A stretch of 64,000 nucleotides of DNA from Pseudomonas kribbensis (GCF_003352185.1 NZ_CP029608.1:5746501-5810500), one strand, 5' to 3'. Shown: positions 8,574 through 18,390, numbered from the stretch's first letter. Numbers and translations are program-made. Notes: generated from the letters alone by a model not told the origin.

Positions 8574-9382
8574 AAGGGTTTCTCCAACACGGCGTAGACC
8601 ACCTGATAAGTCGCCGGCAAGCCTTGTTGCTGACGGAACTGCTCGTAGGCTTCGACCAGCCCCAGAATCCGTGCCCGACCGGTCAATCCACCCGGCCGAC
8701 CGGGGTTCAGGTTATGCGCGCCCAGCGCCTTGAGTTCGTGTGTCAGGCTGCGCACATCCGGGTAATGCAGCACATGCGGCTGATTCTCCAGACTGACCGT
8801 GCGCAGCCCACTGGCCGCGCACAATTGCTCGTACCGGGCGAATTCGCGGAAACGGTTGACGTGCACCAGGCCATCAACCTGACGCCAACTGTCGCGCAAT
8901 TCGTACAGCGTCCCTACACAAAGACTAGCAAACGCGAAAATCCCCCCCGGTTTCAGCACCCGGAAAGCTTCACCGAGCACCGATTCGAAGTCCGCACACC
9001 ACTGCACCGCGAGGCTGGAGAAAATCAGATCGCAGGTCGAATCCTGCAACGGCAAGCGTTCGGCATCGCCGGCAATAAAGTGTGTGGCCCCGCCCAACGG
9101 CCGGGCGTGATTGAGCATGCCTTCGGCGATATCCAGCGCCAGCCCTTCGTTACCCGCAAAGCGTTCGGCCAGCGCCCGGGTGAAATAACCGGTGCCACAG
9201 CCCAGATCCAGCCAGCGCAGCGGCAGAAAATCCACCGGCAGACGATTGAGCAACTGCGTACCGACATCACGCTGCAACTCGGCGACGCTGTCGTAGCTGG
9301 CCGCTGCACGGGAAAAGGAAGCCGCTACCTGGCGCTTGTCAGGCAAGCCGCCAGGCAGCGCCGTGAGAGACAAATCAGTCAT
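8570..9382 (-). CDS. bioC: Malonyl-ACP O-methyltransferase
   Basis: SAM-dependent enzyme that methylates malonyl-ACP so that fatty-acid synthesis can build the pimeloyl chain of biotin. It has 270 residues from the ATG at 9382 ([12 protein letters not shown]), and a GTG at 9394 is an alternative. Motif [11 protein letters not shown] and the post-I segments of class I methyltransferases are present. The chosen start overlaps the end of bioH by eight bases, and the end overlaps bioD by four. BioC and BioH, side by side, form the pair that opens and closes the methyl-ester disguise. Confidence 0.95.
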   Translation of the reverse strand: MTDLSLTALPGGLPDKRQVAASFSRAAASYDSVAELQRDVGTQLLNRLPVDFLPLRWLDLGCGTGYFTRALAERFAGNEGLALDIAEGMLNHARPLGGATHFIAGDAERLPLQDSTCDLIFSSLAVQWCADFESVLGEAFRVLKPGGIFAFASLCVGTLYELRDSWRQVDGLVHVNRFREFARYEQLCAASGLRTVSLENQPHVLHYPDVRSLTHELKALGAHNLNPGRPGGLTGRARILGLVEAYEQFRQQQGLPATYQVVYAVLEKPL

Positions 9383-10106
9383 CACCACACTCACTTAAAA
9401 ACGCCTGGATCGCACCGGCCACACCGTGGGGGTCTTCCAGAAGAAACCCATGGCTGGCCTGCTCGATCAGCCCGACCTCGACATCCGCCAGCAACGCGAA
9501 CAACTCGCCCGCAGCTTCCGCCGGCACCAGCCCGTCCAGCCCGGCAAACAGATGCAATTGCGGACCTCGAAACACCTGCAAGGCATAGCGCGTATCGATC
9601 TGCGCCAACAACTCCAGACCAGCCATCAAGGCGATCGGTGAAGTATTCGGCGCACCGCCGAGCAACAGCCGCGACACGCCGCGCGGGTCTTGCGCACCTT
9701 GAGCACACAGCAGAGAAAAACGTTTGAGGGTCTGGCGCGGGTCGGCACTGCAACCGGCCAGAAATGCATCGAAGGTTTCCGCCGGCATCGCGCTCGGCCA
9801 TTGTTCATGAGCAACGAAAGAAGGATTGCTCGCCAGCGTCAGCAAGCCGCAGCAATGTTCACCACGCCGCGCCGCCAGTTCAGAAGCCAGCATGCCGCCC
9901 AGCGACCAGCCACCGAGCCAGACATCCTGGGGAATGCGTTCATCGAGTTCGTCGAGCCAGTCTTCGGGATCGCTGGACGCCAGCTCCGGCAACGGTTCGA
10001 TTTCCACCGTCAGGTGTTCGTCGAGTCCGCGCAGCGCCGCCGCCAACGGTTCCAGTGGGGACACCCCGAGGCCCCAGCCGGGGAGCAGAATCAGTCGATC
10101 ACGCAT
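9375..10106 (-). CDS. bioH: Pimeloyl-ACP methyl ester carboxylesterase
   Basis: Alpha/beta hydrolase that removes the methyl group from pimeloyl-ACP methyl ester to end chain elongation for biotin. It has 243 residues. The nucleophile is Ser68 in GGWSLGG, the likely acid lies in AGLDGLVP, and the catalytic His is in [10 protein letters not shown]. The start at 10106 ([14 protein letters not shown]) overlaps the bioF stop by eight bases; a longer frame to 10133 is not supported. Gene order bioF-bioH-bioC is typical of pseudomonads. Confidence 0.96.
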   Translation of the reverse strand: MRDRLILLPGWGLGVSPLEPLAAALRGLDEHLTVEIEPLPELASSDPEDWLDELDERIPQDVWLGGWSLGGMLASELAARRGEHCCGLLTLASNPSFVAHEQWPSAMPAETFDAFLAGCSADPRQTLKRFSLLCAQGAQDPRGVSRLLLGGAPNTSPIALMAGLELLAQIDTRYALQVFRGPQLHLFAGLDGLVPAEAAGELFALLADVEVGLIEQASHGFLLEDPHGVAGAIQAFLSECGDD

Positions 10107-11277
10107 GGCTTGGCTCCGACTTGAGTTGGGCAAAGCAATCGGCCAGTCCTTCTAACAATAGTTGCACCTGCGCCTCGCTGTGGGCGGCAGTCAGGGTGAC
10201 CCGCAGCCGCGCACTGCCGGCAGGCACGGTCGGCGGACGGATCGCGGTGACCATCAGCCCCCGCTCGCGCAGCATCTGCGACAAACGCACGGCGCGGCCG
10301 GCATCACCAATCATGATCGGCTGGATAGGCGTAAAGCTGTCCATCAGTTCCAGTCCGATCTGCTCGGCGCCGTGGCGGAACTGGCGGATCAACGTCTGCA
10401 GATGCTCGCGGCGCCAGTGTTCGCTGCGCAGCAACTCCAGACTTTTCAGCGTCGCGCAGGCCAGCGCCGGTGGCTGGCTGGTGGTGTAGATGTAGGGGCG
10501 GGCAAACTGGATCAGGCTTTCGATCAACTCTTCACTGCCGGCGACAAACGCGCCCGCCGTGCCGAACGCTTTGCCGAGCGTGCCAACCAGCACCGGCACG
10601 TCTTCCTGGCTCAGACCGAAATGCTCGACGATTCCGCCACCGTTTGCACCCAGCGGGCCGAAACCGTGGGCGTCATCGACCATCAACCAAGCGCCTTTGG
10701 CCTTGGCCTCTCGGGCCAGCGCCGGCAGGTCGGCGAGATCGCCGTCCATGCTGAACACGCCGTCGGTAACCACCAGCGTATTGCCGGTGGCTTTCTCCAG
10801 ACGCTTGGCGAGGCTATCGGCGTCGTTGTGCAGATAGCGATTGAAGCGCGCACCGGACAACAATCCGGCGTCCAGCAACGACGCATGATTGAGCCGGTCT
10901 TCCAGCACCGTGTCGCCCTGCCCGACCAGCGCCGTGACCGCGCCGAGGTTGGCCATGTAGCCGGTGGTGAACAACAGCGCACGTGGCCGTCCGGTAAGGT
11001 CGGCCAGGGCTTCCTCCAACTCATGATGCGGGCCGCTGTGGCCGATCACCAGATGCGAAGCTCCGCCGCCAACGCCCCACTTCGAAGCACCGGCACGCCA
11101 GGCTTCGATCACTTGCGGATGATTGGCCAGGCCCAGGTAATCGTTGTTGCAGAACGCCAGCAACGACTGACCGTCGACCACCACCTGCGGCCCCTGAGGG
11201 CTTTCAAGCAGCGGTCGCTGGCGATAGAGATTTTCGGCACGACGGGCAGCAAGGCGTGCGGCGAGATCGAAAGACAT
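10099..11277 (-). CDS. bioF: 8-amino-7-oxononanoate synthase
   Basis: PLP enzyme that condenses pimeloyl-ACP (or CoA) with alanine. It has 392 residues from the ATG at 11277 ([13 protein letters not shown]), with GAGG six bases upstream. The PLP lysine is Lys236 in GTLGKAFG, the same number as in the E. coli enzyme. The substrate/cofactor motifs VDDAHGFG and TSQPPA are present. A REPIN separates it from bioB, and its stop overlaps bioH. Confidence 0.97.
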   Translation of the reverse strand: MSFDLAARLAARRAENLYRQRPLLESPQGPQVVVDGQSLLAFCNNDYLGLANHPQVIEAWRAGASKWGVGGGASHLVIGHSGPHHELEEALADLTGRPRALLFTTGYMANLGAVTALVGQGDTVLEDRLNHASLLDAGLLSGARFNRYLHNDADSLAKRLEKATGNTLVVTDGVFSMDGDLADLPALAREAKAKGAWLMVDDAHGFGPLGANGGGIVEHFGLSQEDVPVLVGTLGKAFGTAGAFVAGSEELIESLIQFARPYIYTTSQPPALACATLKSLELLRSEHWRREHLQTLIRQFRHGAEQIGLELMDSFTPIQPIMIGDAGRAVRLSQMLRERGLMVTAIRPPTVPAGSARLRVTLTAAHSEAQVQLLLEGLADCFAQLKSEPSHA

Positions 11278-11307
11278 GCAAGCCTCGACATTCAAGTGAC
11301 ACAGATC

Positions 11308-11404
11308 CCTTGTGGGAGCGAGCCTGCTCGCGAAGAGGCCTTCACATCCGACATCAATGTCGACTGAAGCACCGCTTTCGCGAGCAAGCTCGCTCCCACA
11401 GGGG
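11308..11404. repeat. REPIN (inverted REP pair) between bioB and bioF
   Basis: Two REP sequences face each other: TGTGGGAGCGAGCCTGCTCG at the left and CGAGCAAGCTCGCTCCCACA at the right, flanking about 45 bases. It occupies most of the 160-base bioB-bioF gap and would form a large RNA hairpin inside the bio transcript. Related copies lie at 30553, 51086, 52109 and 58143. Confidence 0.9.
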
Positions 11405-11437
11405 TTTGCATTCCTTCAGAGGAATCCGCGCAGGTTT

Positions 11438-12493
11438 TTACACCGCCGCGTTGTAGAACTGCTCGCTGCTCTTCTGCTCCACCAGCGCCTGCTCGATGGC
11501 GGCCTGATGCACTTCGTCGGCGTGCTCTTCACGGGCTTCCGGCTGAATGCCCAGACGCGCAAACAGCTGCATGTCCTTGTCGGCCTGAGGGTTGGCGGTG
11601 GTCAGCAGTTTGTCACCGTAGAAAATCGAGTTGGCGCCGGCGAAGAACGCCAGGGCCTGCATCTGCTCGTTCATCGCCTCGCGGCCGGCGGACAGGCGCA
11701 CGTGGGACTGCGGCATGAGGATACGCGCCACGGCGAGCATGCGGATGAAGTCGAACGGATCAACGTCGTCAGCGTTTTCCAGCGGCGTGCCGGCCACTTT
11801 CACCAGCATGTTGATCGGCACCGATTCCGGGTGCTCCGGCAGATTGGCCAACTGGATCAGCAGGTTGGCGCGGTCATCGAGAGACTCGCCCATGCCGAGG
11901 ATGCCGCCGGAGCAGATTTTCATACCGGCATCGCGTACGTAGGCCAGAGTCTGCAGACGCTCGCTGTAGGTGCGGGTGGTGATGATGCTGCCGTAGAACT
12001 CCGGCGAGGTGTCGAGGTTGTGGTTGTAGTAGTCGAGGCCGGCCTTGGCCAGTGCTTCGGTCTGATCCTGATCGAGACGACCGAGGGTCATGCAGGTTTC
12101 CAGCCCCATGGCTTTCACGCCTTCGACCATCTTCAAGACGTAGGGCATGTCCTTGGCCGACGGATGCTTCCACGCCGCACCCATGCAGAAACGGGTCGAG
12201 CCGATGGCCTTGGCGCGGGCAGCCTCTTCGAGGACTTTCTGCACTTCCATCAGCTTTTCTTTTTCCAGGCCGGTGTTGTAGTGACCGGACTGCGGACAAT
12301 ATTTGCAATCTTCCGGGCAGGCGCCGGTCTTGATCGACAGCAGGGTGGAAACCTGGACGCGGTTGGCGTCGAAATGCGCGCGGTGCACCGTCTGCGCCTG
12401 GAACAGCAAGTCGTTGAATGGCTGAACGAAGAGTGCTTTGACTTCGGCCAAAGACCAGTCGTGACGCAGGGTGGCAGTGGTGCTGGCGCTCAT
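11438..12493 (-). CDS. bioB: Biotin synthase
   Basis: Radical SAM enzyme that inserts sulfur into dethiobiotin. It has 351 residues from the ATG at 12493 ([13 protein letters not shown]), with AAGGA upstream. The 4Fe-4S SAM motif is CPEDCKYC (Cys59, Cys63, Cys66), followed by PQSGHY. Further conserved segments [12 protein letters not shown] and [13 protein letters not shown] hold the second cluster and substrate. It is first gene of the bio run, with promoter and BirA operator upstream at 12568-12621. Confidence 0.97.
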   Translation of the reverse strand: MSASTTATLRHDWSLAEVKALFVQPFNDLLFQAQTVHRAHFDANRVQVSTLLSIKTGACPEDCKYCPQSGHYNTGLEKEKLMEVQKVLEEAARAKAIGSTRFCMGAAWKHPSAKDMPYVLKMVEGVKAMGLETCMTLGRLDQDQTEALAKAGLDYYNHNLDTSPEFYGSIITTRTYSERLQTLAYVRDAGMKICSGGILGMGESLDDRANLLIQLANLPEHPESVPINMLVKVAGTPLENADDVDPFDFIRMLAVARILMPQSHVRLSAGREAMNEQMQALAFFAGANSIFYGDKLLTTANPQADKDMQLFARLGIQPEAREEHADEVHQAAIEQALVEQKSSEQFYNAAV

Positions 12494-12567
12494 GGGCGAT
12501 TCCTTGGTTATGCTTGGCTTGCGCCTGGGGAAACGGAATACCCACAGGCACGACACGGATGTTCGGC

Positions 12568-12596
12568 ATATTTAAGGAAGAGACATGCACTGTCAA
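12568..12596 (-). promoter_or_regulatory. bioB promoter
   Basis: On the minus strand a perfect -35 TTGACA (12591-12596) is followed by an AT-rich TAAATAT stretch 16-17 bases downstream (12568-12574), giving a start about 60 bases before the bioB ATG. The -10 match is modest. The -35 lies inside the right half of the BirA operator, as expected for biotin repression. Confidence 0.65.
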
Positions 12597-13325
12597 CCAC
12601 ATCAAGATAGCCCGGTTTACATCTGGTTAAATAACAACCAGCACTGTTTGATTTGCGATGAGCCGGCGGAAACCGAAACACCCCTCTGCGTAGCCTGCGA
12701 AACCGACCTGCCCTGGCTTGGCGATCAATGCATGACCTGCGCATTGTCCCTGCCCGCAGCGGGCCTGACATGCGGCGGTTGCCTGAAAGATCCGCCCGCC
12801 TTCGAGCAGGTGGTAGCACCCTGGTCCTACGGCTTCCCGGTGGACAGCTTGATCACCCGTTTCAAGCACAACGCAAAATGGCCGTTTGGCCGCCTGTTGG
12901 GCGAGGTTCTCGGGCAATTTCTGCAACATCGCTTCGACGAGGGCCTGCCACGCCCCGACGCCTTGTTGCCAGTGCCATTGGCGAACAAGCGCCTGCGGCA
13001 GCGCGGATTCAATCAGGCAGCCATGCTGGCGCGGTGGCTCGGCAAGCAACTGGATCTGCCCTGCGAAGAACATGTCCTGCGCCGTATCCGGGACACCAGC
13101 GCCCAGCAGGCACTCGACGCCAAGGCGCGTAAACGCAATCTGCGCAACACCTTCGATCTTTTGCCAGACGCTCATGTACAAGGTCGACATCTGGCCTTGG
13201 TGGATGATGTGTTGACCACCGGTGCCACCGCCCAGGCGTTGGCCCGGCTGCTGGTGGACGCTGGCGCCGCGCGGGTCGACGTCTACTGCCTGGCCCGAAC
13301 ACCGAAACCTGGCGACGCGGCTTGA
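12585..13325 (+). CDS. ComF/GntX-family phosphoribosyltransferase-like protein
   Basis: A 246-residue protein of the ComF family, whose members in other bacteria act in DNA uptake or in use of extracellular DNA. The zinc-finger-like N-terminus has four CxxC pairs (Cys21/24, 35/38, 49/52, 63/66). The C-terminal PRTase domain carries the PRPP-loop motif LALVDDVLTTGATA near residue 205. The ATG at 12585 has AAGGAAG upstream and is the only in-frame start before the first zinc cysteine, so it is probably correct even though the frame then overlaps the BirA operator. It is divergent from bioB with 91 bases between the starts. Confidence 0.9.
   Translation: MHCQPHQDSPVYIWLNNNQHCLICDEPAETETPLCVACETDLPWLGDQCMTCALSLPAAGLTCGGCLKDPPAFEQVVAPWSYGFPVDSLITRFKHNAKWPFGRLLGEVLGQFLQHRFDEGLPRPDALLPVPLANKRLRQRGFNQAAMLARWLGKQLDLPCEEHVLRRIRDTSAQQALDAKARKRNLRNTFDLLPDAHVQGRHLALVDDVLTTGATAQALARLLVDAGAARVDVYCLARTPKPGDAA
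12591..12621. promoter_or_regulatory. BirA (biotin) operator inside the start of the ComF-like gene
   Basis: TGTCAACC (12591-12598), a 15-base spacer, and GGTTTACA (12614-12621) match the biotin operator consensus TGTMAACC-N15/16-GGTTKACA at every position. The -35 of the bioB promoter is within it. The box also covers codons 3-13 of the divergent ComF-like reading frame, so bound BirA could block that transcript too. Confidence 0.85.
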
Positions 13326-13383
13326 CTCGCACGCGCCAAGCGGCCAACTTCCTCCTCCATCAACCCAGCACAAAGCACCCGAC

Positions 13384-14148
13384 ATGTCCCTGCCTTCCCT
13401 GTTGTCCCAGCACATCGTCCGCCGCCCGCAGCGTATCGCCCTGCTGCAACACATCGCCGAACAGGGCTCGATCACCCGCGCCGCGAAAAGCGCGGGCCTG
13501 AGTTACAAGGCGGCGTGGGATGCCATCGATGAGCTGAACAATCTGGCCCAGAAACCGTTGGTCGAACGGGCTGTCGGCGGCAAGGGCGGCGGTGGCGCGA
13601 AACTGTCCAGCGAGGGCGAACGGGTGCTGCGTCTTTATCAGAAGCTGCAGGCCTTGCAGGCGCAGGTGCTGGAAGCCGCCGAAGACGCCAGCGATCTGGA
13701 CCTGCTCGGTCGCTTGATGCTCCGGACCAGCGCCCGCAACCAATTGCACGGCAAGGTCGTCAGCATCGAGCATCAGGGCCGCAATGACCTGATCCGTCTC
13801 GAACTGGCCGAAGGCCTGTGCATCGATGCGCAGATCACCCACGACAGCACCGTGCATCTGGAGCTGCAACCGGGCACCGAAGTGGTGGCATTGATCAAGG
13901 CTGGTTGGCTTGAATTGTTGGGCAACGGACAGGCCGCAACATCTGGTCACAATCTTCTCGAGGGCACTCTCGAAGCGATTCTCGACGCCGAGGACGGCCC
14001 CAGCGAAGTGCGCATCGCCCTGCCCAATGGCCAGACACTCTGCGCCCTGGCTGAGCCGCTGCACCTGCGCACCCACAAACTGACCGTCGACCAGCCGGTA
14101 CAAGTGCAGTTCTCGCCGTCCAATGTGCTGATCGGCACACCGCTCTAG
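13384..14148 (+). CDS. ModE-type molybdate-responsive regulator
   Basis: A 254-residue DNA-binding protein close in length to E. coli ModE (262), which represses molybdate transport when it binds molybdate. The N-terminal winged helix includes GSITRAAKSAGLSYKAAWDA (about residues 28-47). Two TOBE/MOP-like molybdate domains follow (from about 120 and 190, the first starting RTSARNQLHG). The start at 13384 (MSLPSLLSQHIV) matches the family N-terminus; the frame extends upstream into comF without a better start. It is 58 bases after the ComF-like gene in the same direction. No mod transport gene is in the window. Confidence 0.88.
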   Translation: MSLPSLLSQHIVRRPQRIALLQHIAEQGSITRAAKSAGLSYKAAWDAIDELNNLAQKPLVERAVGGKGGGGAKLSSEGERVLRLYQKLQALQAQVLEAAEDASDLDLLGRLMLRTSARNQLHGKVVSIEHQGRNDLIRLELAEGLCIDAQITHDSTVHLELQPGTEVVALIKAGWLELLGNGQAATSGHNLLEGTLEAILDAEDGPSEVRIALPNGQTLCALAEPLHLRTHKLTVDQPVQVQFSPSNVLIGTPL

Positions 14149-14220
14149 CCCGGATCCCTGCAACAAAAGCTTCATCGCCTCTCATTAAGGTGGCTGCCAA
14201 AACCAAGCAGGGAGCCTGAT

Positions 14221-16122
14221 GTGAGCCTATTAGAAGAAAACCAATCCACTGACCTGGAAAAAATGGTCGGCATGAGCCGTCGCGGTTTCATCGGTGCCGG
14301 CGCACTGTGCGGCGCGGCGATGTTCCTCGGTGGCAGCCTGTTGAGCCGCAGCGCCCTGGCCACCGGTATCAGCGCCGGCAACAGCCGCCTGCTGGGCTTC
14401 GACAGCATTCCGGCCGCCACCACCGACGTCATCAGCCTGCCCAAGGGCTACAAGTCGTCGGTGCTGATCAGCTGGGGCCAGCCCCTGCACAAGAACGGCC
14501 CGGCCTTCGACCCGAGCGGCAACGGCACAGCGGCTGCACAGGAAGTGCAGTTCGGTGACAACAACGACGGCATGAGCCTGTTCGCCTTCCCGGACGACAA
14601 GAATCGCGCGCTGATGGCGATCAACAACGAATACACCAACTACCGCTACCTCTATCCCCACGGCGGCCTGCCGCAGTCGGCGGAAGACGTGCGCAAGGCC
14701 CTGGCCTGCGAAGGTGTGTCGGTGATCGAAGTGGCACGCAAGAACGGTCAGTGGCAGTTCGTCCAGGGCTCGCGCTACAACCGGCGCATCCACGGCAATT
14801 CGCCGTTGCGCATCAGCGGCCCGGCGGCCGGCCACGAGCTGATGAAAACCAGCGCCGACAAGCACGGCAAGAAAGTCCTCGGCACCTTTCAGAACTGCGC
14901 CAACGGCAAGACGCCGTGGGGCACTTACCTGACCTGCGAAGAGAACTTCACCGACTGCTTCGGCAGCAGCAACGCCCAACAGCAATTCGACCCGGCGCAG
15001 AAACGCTATGGCGTGACAGCCGCCAGCCGCGAGATCAACTGGCATCCGTTCGATCCGCGCTTCGACATGGCGAAGAACCCGAACGAGCTGAACCGTCATG
15101 GCTGGGTGGTGGAAATCGACCCGTTCGATCCGCAATCGACGCCGGTCAAACGCACCGCCCTCGGTCGCTTCAAACATGAAAACGCCGCCCTGGCCGAGAC
15201 CGACGACGGTCGCGCCGTGGTGTACATGGGCGACGACGAACGCGGCGAGTTCATCTACAAATTCGTCAGCCGCGACCGCATCAATCACCGCAACGCCAAA
15301 GCCAACCGCGACATCCTCGACCACGGCACCCTGTACGTGGCTAAGTTCGACGCGGGCGACGGCAACCCCGACCACCCGAAAGGCCAGGGCCAGTGGATCG
15401 AACTGACCCACGGCAAGAACGGCATCGACGCCAGCAGCGGTTTTGCCGATCAGGCTGAAGTGCTGATCCACGCACGTCTGGCGGCCAGCGTCGTCGGCGC
15501 CACGCGCATGGACCGCCCGGAATGGATCGTGGTCAGCCCGAAGGACGGCCAGGTTTATTGCACCCTGACCAACAACGCCAAGCGCGGCGAAGACGGGCAA
15601 CCGGTGGGCGGGCCAAACCCGCGCGAGAAGAACGTCTACGGGCAGATTCTGCGTTGGCGCACTGACCGCGACGATCACGGTTCGAAGACTTTCGGCTGGG
15701 ATCTGTTCGTGGTGGCCGGCAACCCGAGCGTACACGCCGGGACGCCGAAGGGCGGCTCGTCCAACATCACCCCGCAGAACATGTTCAACAGCCCGGACGG
15801 CCTCGGTTTCGACAAGGCTGGCCGACTGTGGATTCTCACCGACGGTGATTCGAGCAACGCCGGGGACTTTGCCGGGATGGGCAACAACCAGATGCTCTGC
15901 GCCGACCCCAAGACCGGCGAAATTCGCCGGTTCATGGTCGGGCCGATCGGTTGCGAAGTCACCGGGATCAGTTTCTCGCCGGACCAGAAAACCCTGTTTG
16001 TCGGGATCCAGCATCCGGGCGAGAACGGCGGTTCGACCTTCCCCGAGCATTTGCCGAACGGCAAGCCGCGCTCTTCGGTGATGGCGATTACCCGTGAGGA
16101 TGGCGGGATCGTCGGCGCCTGA
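14221..16122 (+). CDS. phoX: PhoX-family (DUF839) phosphatase, Tat-exported
   Basis: A 633-residue periplasmic or secreted phosphatase of the PhoX type. The start is GTG with GGGAG upstream. A twin-arginine signal is visible: MSRRGFIGAG at about residues 18-27, then a hydrophobic stretch ending SRSALA. Cys239 in TCEENFTDCFG, followed by two glutamates, corresponds to the metal-site segment known in P. fluorescens PhoX. Further family blocks are HENAALAETDDGRAVVYMGD and EFIYKFVS. PhoX proteins hydrolyse phosphomonoesters using calcium and iron. No convincing Pho box was found in the 72 bases upstream. Confidence 0.85.
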   Translation: MSLLEENQSTDLEKMVGMSRRGFIGAGALCGAAMFLGGSLLSRSALATGISAGNSRLLGFDSIPAATTDVISLPKGYKSSVLISWGQPLHKNGPAFDPSGNGTAAAQEVQFGDNNDGMSLFAFPDDKNRALMAINNEYTNYRYLYPHGGLPQSAEDVRKALACEGVSVIEVARKNGQWQFVQGSRYNRRIHGNSPLRISGPAAGHELMKTSADKHGKKVLGTFQNCANGKTPWGTYLTCEENFTDCFGSSNAQQQFDPAQKRYGVTAASREINWHPFDPRFDMAKNPNELNRHGWVVEIDPFDPQSTPVKRTALGRFKHENAALAETDDGRAVVYMGDDERGEFIYKFVSRDRINHRNAKANRDILDHGTLYVAKFDAGDGNPDHPKGQGQWIELTHGKNGIDASSGFADQAEVLIHARLAASVVGATRMDRPEWIVVSPKDGQVYCTLTNNAKRGEDGQPVGGPNPREKNVYGQILRWRTDRDDHGSKTFGWDLFVVAGNPSVHAGTPKGGSSNITPQNMFNSPDGLGFDKAGRLWILTDGDSSNAGDFAGMGNNQMLCADPKTGEIRRFMVGPIGCEVTGISFSPDQKTLFVGIQHPGENGGSTFPEHLPNGKPRSSVMAITREDGGIVGA

Positions 16123-16136
16123 TGCCGCAACGCTCT

Positions 16137-16167
16137 GATCGTTCCCGTGCCCTGCACGGGAACGATC
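16137..16167. repeat. REP-like perfect hairpin after phoX
   Basis: GATCGTTCCCGTG (16137-16149) pairs perfectly over 13 bp with CACGGGAACGATC (16155-16167), with a 5-base loop. It belongs to the GTTCCCACGC/GCGTGGGAAC REP type of Pseudomonas; an imperfect relative is at 42428. It lies 14 bases after the phoX stop and may stop or stabilise that transcript. There is no T-run. Confidence 0.75.
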
Positions 16168-16238
16168 CCACTCAAGACAGCCCGTCTGCGCTACCATGCT
16201 GGGCCGGACGCGGCAGCCTGCCGCGCGCAGGAGTCAGC

Positions 16239-17213
16239 ATGGCCCACCCGTTTGAAACCCTCACCCCAGACCTCGTGCTCGATGCCGTCGAAAGCATCGG
16301 TTTTCTGAGCGACGCGCGCATTCTGGCGCTCAACAGTTACGAAAACCGCGTCTATCAGGTCGGCATCGAAGACTCCGAACCGCTGATCGCCAAGTTCTAT
16401 CGCCCGCAGCGCTGGACCAACGAAGCGATTCTCGAAGAACACCAGTTCACCTTCGAACTGGCCGACGTCGAGATCCCGGTGGTGGCGCCACTGGTCCACA
16501 ACGGCCAGACCCTGCACGAACACGCCGGTTTCCGTTTCACCCTGTTTCCCCGTCGCGGTGGCCGGGCGCCGGAGCCGGGCAATCTCGATCAGTTGTATCG
16601 CCTCGGCCAGTTGCTCGGGCGCATGCACGCAGTCGGTGGGACCAAACCGTTCGAGCACCGCGAAGCGCTGGCCGTGCAGAACTTCGGCCATGCGTCGCTG
16701 AGCACTTTGCTGGAAGGCAACTTCATTCCGAAAAGCCTGCTGCCGGCCTACGAGTCCGTCGCCCGCGACCTGCTCAAGCGCGTGGAAGATGTCTATGCCG
16801 CCACGCCGCACCAGAACATTCGCATGCACGGCGACTGCCACCCCGGCAACATGATGTGCCGCGACGAGATGTTCCACATCGTCGACCTCGACGACTGCCG
16901 CATGGGCCCGGCGGTACAGGACATCTGGATGATGCTCGCCGGCGACCGTCAGGATTGTCTCGGACAGCTGTCGGAATTGATGGACGGCTACAACGAATTC
17001 CACGATTTCGACCCGCGGGAGCTGGCGCTGATCGAACCGCTGCGCGCCCTGCGCCTGATGCACTACAGCGCCTGGCTGGCCCGACGCTGGGACGATCCGG
17101 CGTTTCCTCGCAGTTTTCCGTGGTTCGGCAGCGAACGGTATTGGGGCGATCAGGTGCTGGCGTTGCGTGAGCAACTGGCGGCGTTGAATGAAGAGCCGTT
17201 GAAGCTTTTCTGA
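16239..17213 (+). CDS. srkA: SrkA-type stress response kinase (YihE family)
   Basis: A 324-residue eukaryotic-like serine/threonine kinase with a choline-kinase fold. In E. coli SrkA protects against stress-triggered death. The catalytic loop is HGDCHPGNMM and the metal-binding motif is VDLDDCRMGPAVQD, both around residues 200-225. The start at 16239 (MAHPFETLTPDLV) has CAGGAG upstream; the open frame further upstream runs through the REP-like hairpin and is not coding. It is followed 66 bases later by rarD. Confidence 0.92.
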   Translation: MAHPFETLTPDLVLDAVESIGFLSDARILALNSYENRVYQVGIEDSEPLIAKFYRPQRWTNEAILEEHQFTFELADVEIPVVAPLVHNGQTLHEHAGFRFTLFPRRGGRAPEPGNLDQLYRLGQLLGRMHAVGGTKPFEHREALAVQNFGHASLSTLLEGNFIPKSLLPAYESVARDLLKRVEDVYAATPHQNIRMHGDCHPGNMMCRDEMFHIVDLDDCRMGPAVQDIWMMLAGDRQDCLGQLSELMDGYNEFHDFDPRELALIEPLRALRLMHYSAWLARRWDDPAFPRSFPWFGSERYWGDQVLALREQLAALNEEPLKLF

Positions 17214-17279
17214 CACGACACGTCTATACAACTGCCCGTACAATCGCTGCTTTGTTAGCTGCCTAAGCAAGGACTCTGC

Positions 17280-18167
17280 ATGCAAGCCGCCAACCCGCGT
17301 CGCGGGTACATTCTGGGCCTGAGTGCCTACATCATCTGGGGACTGTTCCCGCTCTACTTCAAAGCCATCGCCGAAGTCCCGGCGGTGGAAATCATCATCC
17401 ACCGGGTGCTGTGGTCGGCGCTGTTCGGCGGGCTGTTGTTGCTGGTCTGGAAGCATCCGGGCTGGTGGCAGGAGCTGCGCGACAACCCGAAACGCCTGGC
17501 GATTCTGGCGCTGAGCGGCACCTTGATCGCGGCCAACTGGCTGACCTACGTCTGGTCGGTAAATAACGGCCGGATGCTGGAAGCGAGCCTCGGTTACTAC
17601 ATCAACCCGCTGGTGAACGTGTTGCTGGGCATGCTGATCCTCGGCGAACGACTGCGCCGCATGCAGTGGCTGGCGGTCGGACTGGCGGCGGTCGGCGTTG
17701 CGCAGCAGGTGTGGCAGGTTGGCAGTCTGCCGTGGGTATCGCTGGTGCTGGCACTGACCTTCGGTTTCTACGGGCTGATCCGCAAGCAGGCGCCGGTCAA
17801 GGCACTGCCGGGGCTGGTGGTGGAAACCTGGATGCTGGTGCCGATCGCCCTCGCGTGGCTGCTGTTCAATCCGACCGCCACCAGCGCACAGGCCGCGTTC
17901 TGGACTACTTCAGAAGCCTGGTGGCTAGTGGCGGCCGGTCCGGTGACGCTGGTGCCGCTGGTGTGCTTCAACGCCGCCGCCCGGCACCTGCCTTACACCA
18001 CCCTCGGTTTCCTGCAATACCTGGCGCCGACCCTGGTGCTGCTGCAAGCCGTGCTGCTGTTCGGCGAGCATTTGTCGTCCAGCACGCTGATCGCCTTCAT
18101 GTTTATCTGGGCTGGTCTGGCGGTGTACAGCGTCGATGCGTGGATAAGTCTGCGTCGGCGCAGCTGA
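17280..18167 (+). CDS. rarD: RarD-type EamA transporter
   Basis: A 295-residue inner-membrane protein of the drug/metabolite transporter superfamily with about ten hydrophobic helices in two EamA repeats. The RarD signature GLSAYIIWGLFPLYFK is at the N-terminus, and ANWLTYVWSVNNGRMLEASL is the typical loop after the third helix. The family name derives from chloramphenicol sensitivity; the physiological substrate is unknown. The 3' end runs into the repeat-rich region 18189-18352. Confidence 0.93.
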   Translation: MQAANPRRGYILGLSAYIIWGLFPLYFKAIAEVPAVEIIIHRVLWSALFGGLLLLVWKHPGWWQELRDNPKRLAILALSGTLIAANWLTYVWSVNNGRMLEASLGYYINPLVNVLLGMLILGERLRRMQWLAVGLAAVGVAQQVWQVGSLPWVSLVLALTFGFYGLIRKQAPVKALPGLVVETWMLVPIALAWLLFNPTATSAQAAFWTTSEAWWLVAAGPVTLVPLVCFNAAARHLPYTTLGFLQYLAPTLVLLQAVLLFGEHLSSSTLIAFMFIWAGLAVYSVDAWISLRRRS

Positions 18168-18188
18168 TCAAAAAACGCACAAACCTCC

Positions 18189-18213
18189 ACAGGCCACGGT
18201 TCTCGTGGCCTGT
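18189..18213. repeat. 10-bp perfect hairpin downstream of rarD
   Basis: ACAGGCCACG (18189-18198), loop GTTCT, CGTGGCCTGT (18204-18213). It is preceded by TGATCAAAAAA and followed 17 bases later by a TTATCCACA 9-mer (18231-18239). It may terminate rarD, though the run after the stem is only weakly T-rich. It shares its GCCACG/CGTGGC core with the composite repeat that follows. Confidence 0.6.
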
Positions 18214-18283
18214 ATCGTTCCTTCCCAAGGTTATCCACAGCGTGATCCCCGCCGTTTGTGCGCAAGTCACTGAATGCTGGCGG

Positions 18284-18352
18284 TTTTTTGATCGATCCAC
18301 GCGAAGCCACGGCGGACGTGGCCTGGAAGGCAGTCTCTACAGGTTATCCACA
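18284..18352. repeat. Composite repeat: TTTTTTGATC, hairpin, TTATCCACA (single copy)
   Basis: TTTTTTGATC (18284-18293) and the DnaA-box 9-mer TTATCCACA (18344-18352) start exactly 60 bases apart. Between them GCCACG (18306-18311) and CGTGGC (18317-18322) form a small hairpin. The same layout with the same 60-base offset occurs in three units of the array at 62162-62562. It lies in the 223-base gap between convergent rarD and the gcvR-like gene. Confidence 0.7.
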
Positions 18353-18390
18353 GGCAGGTGCACGTTTAAACTGGATAACCCGATACGTCC

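Noticed and set aside
14149..14220. Possible Pho box before phoX (CTTCATCGCCTCTCAT)
   Set aside because: The two half-sites are 10 instead of 11 bases apart and only partly match CTGTCAT, so PhoB control cannot be claimed.
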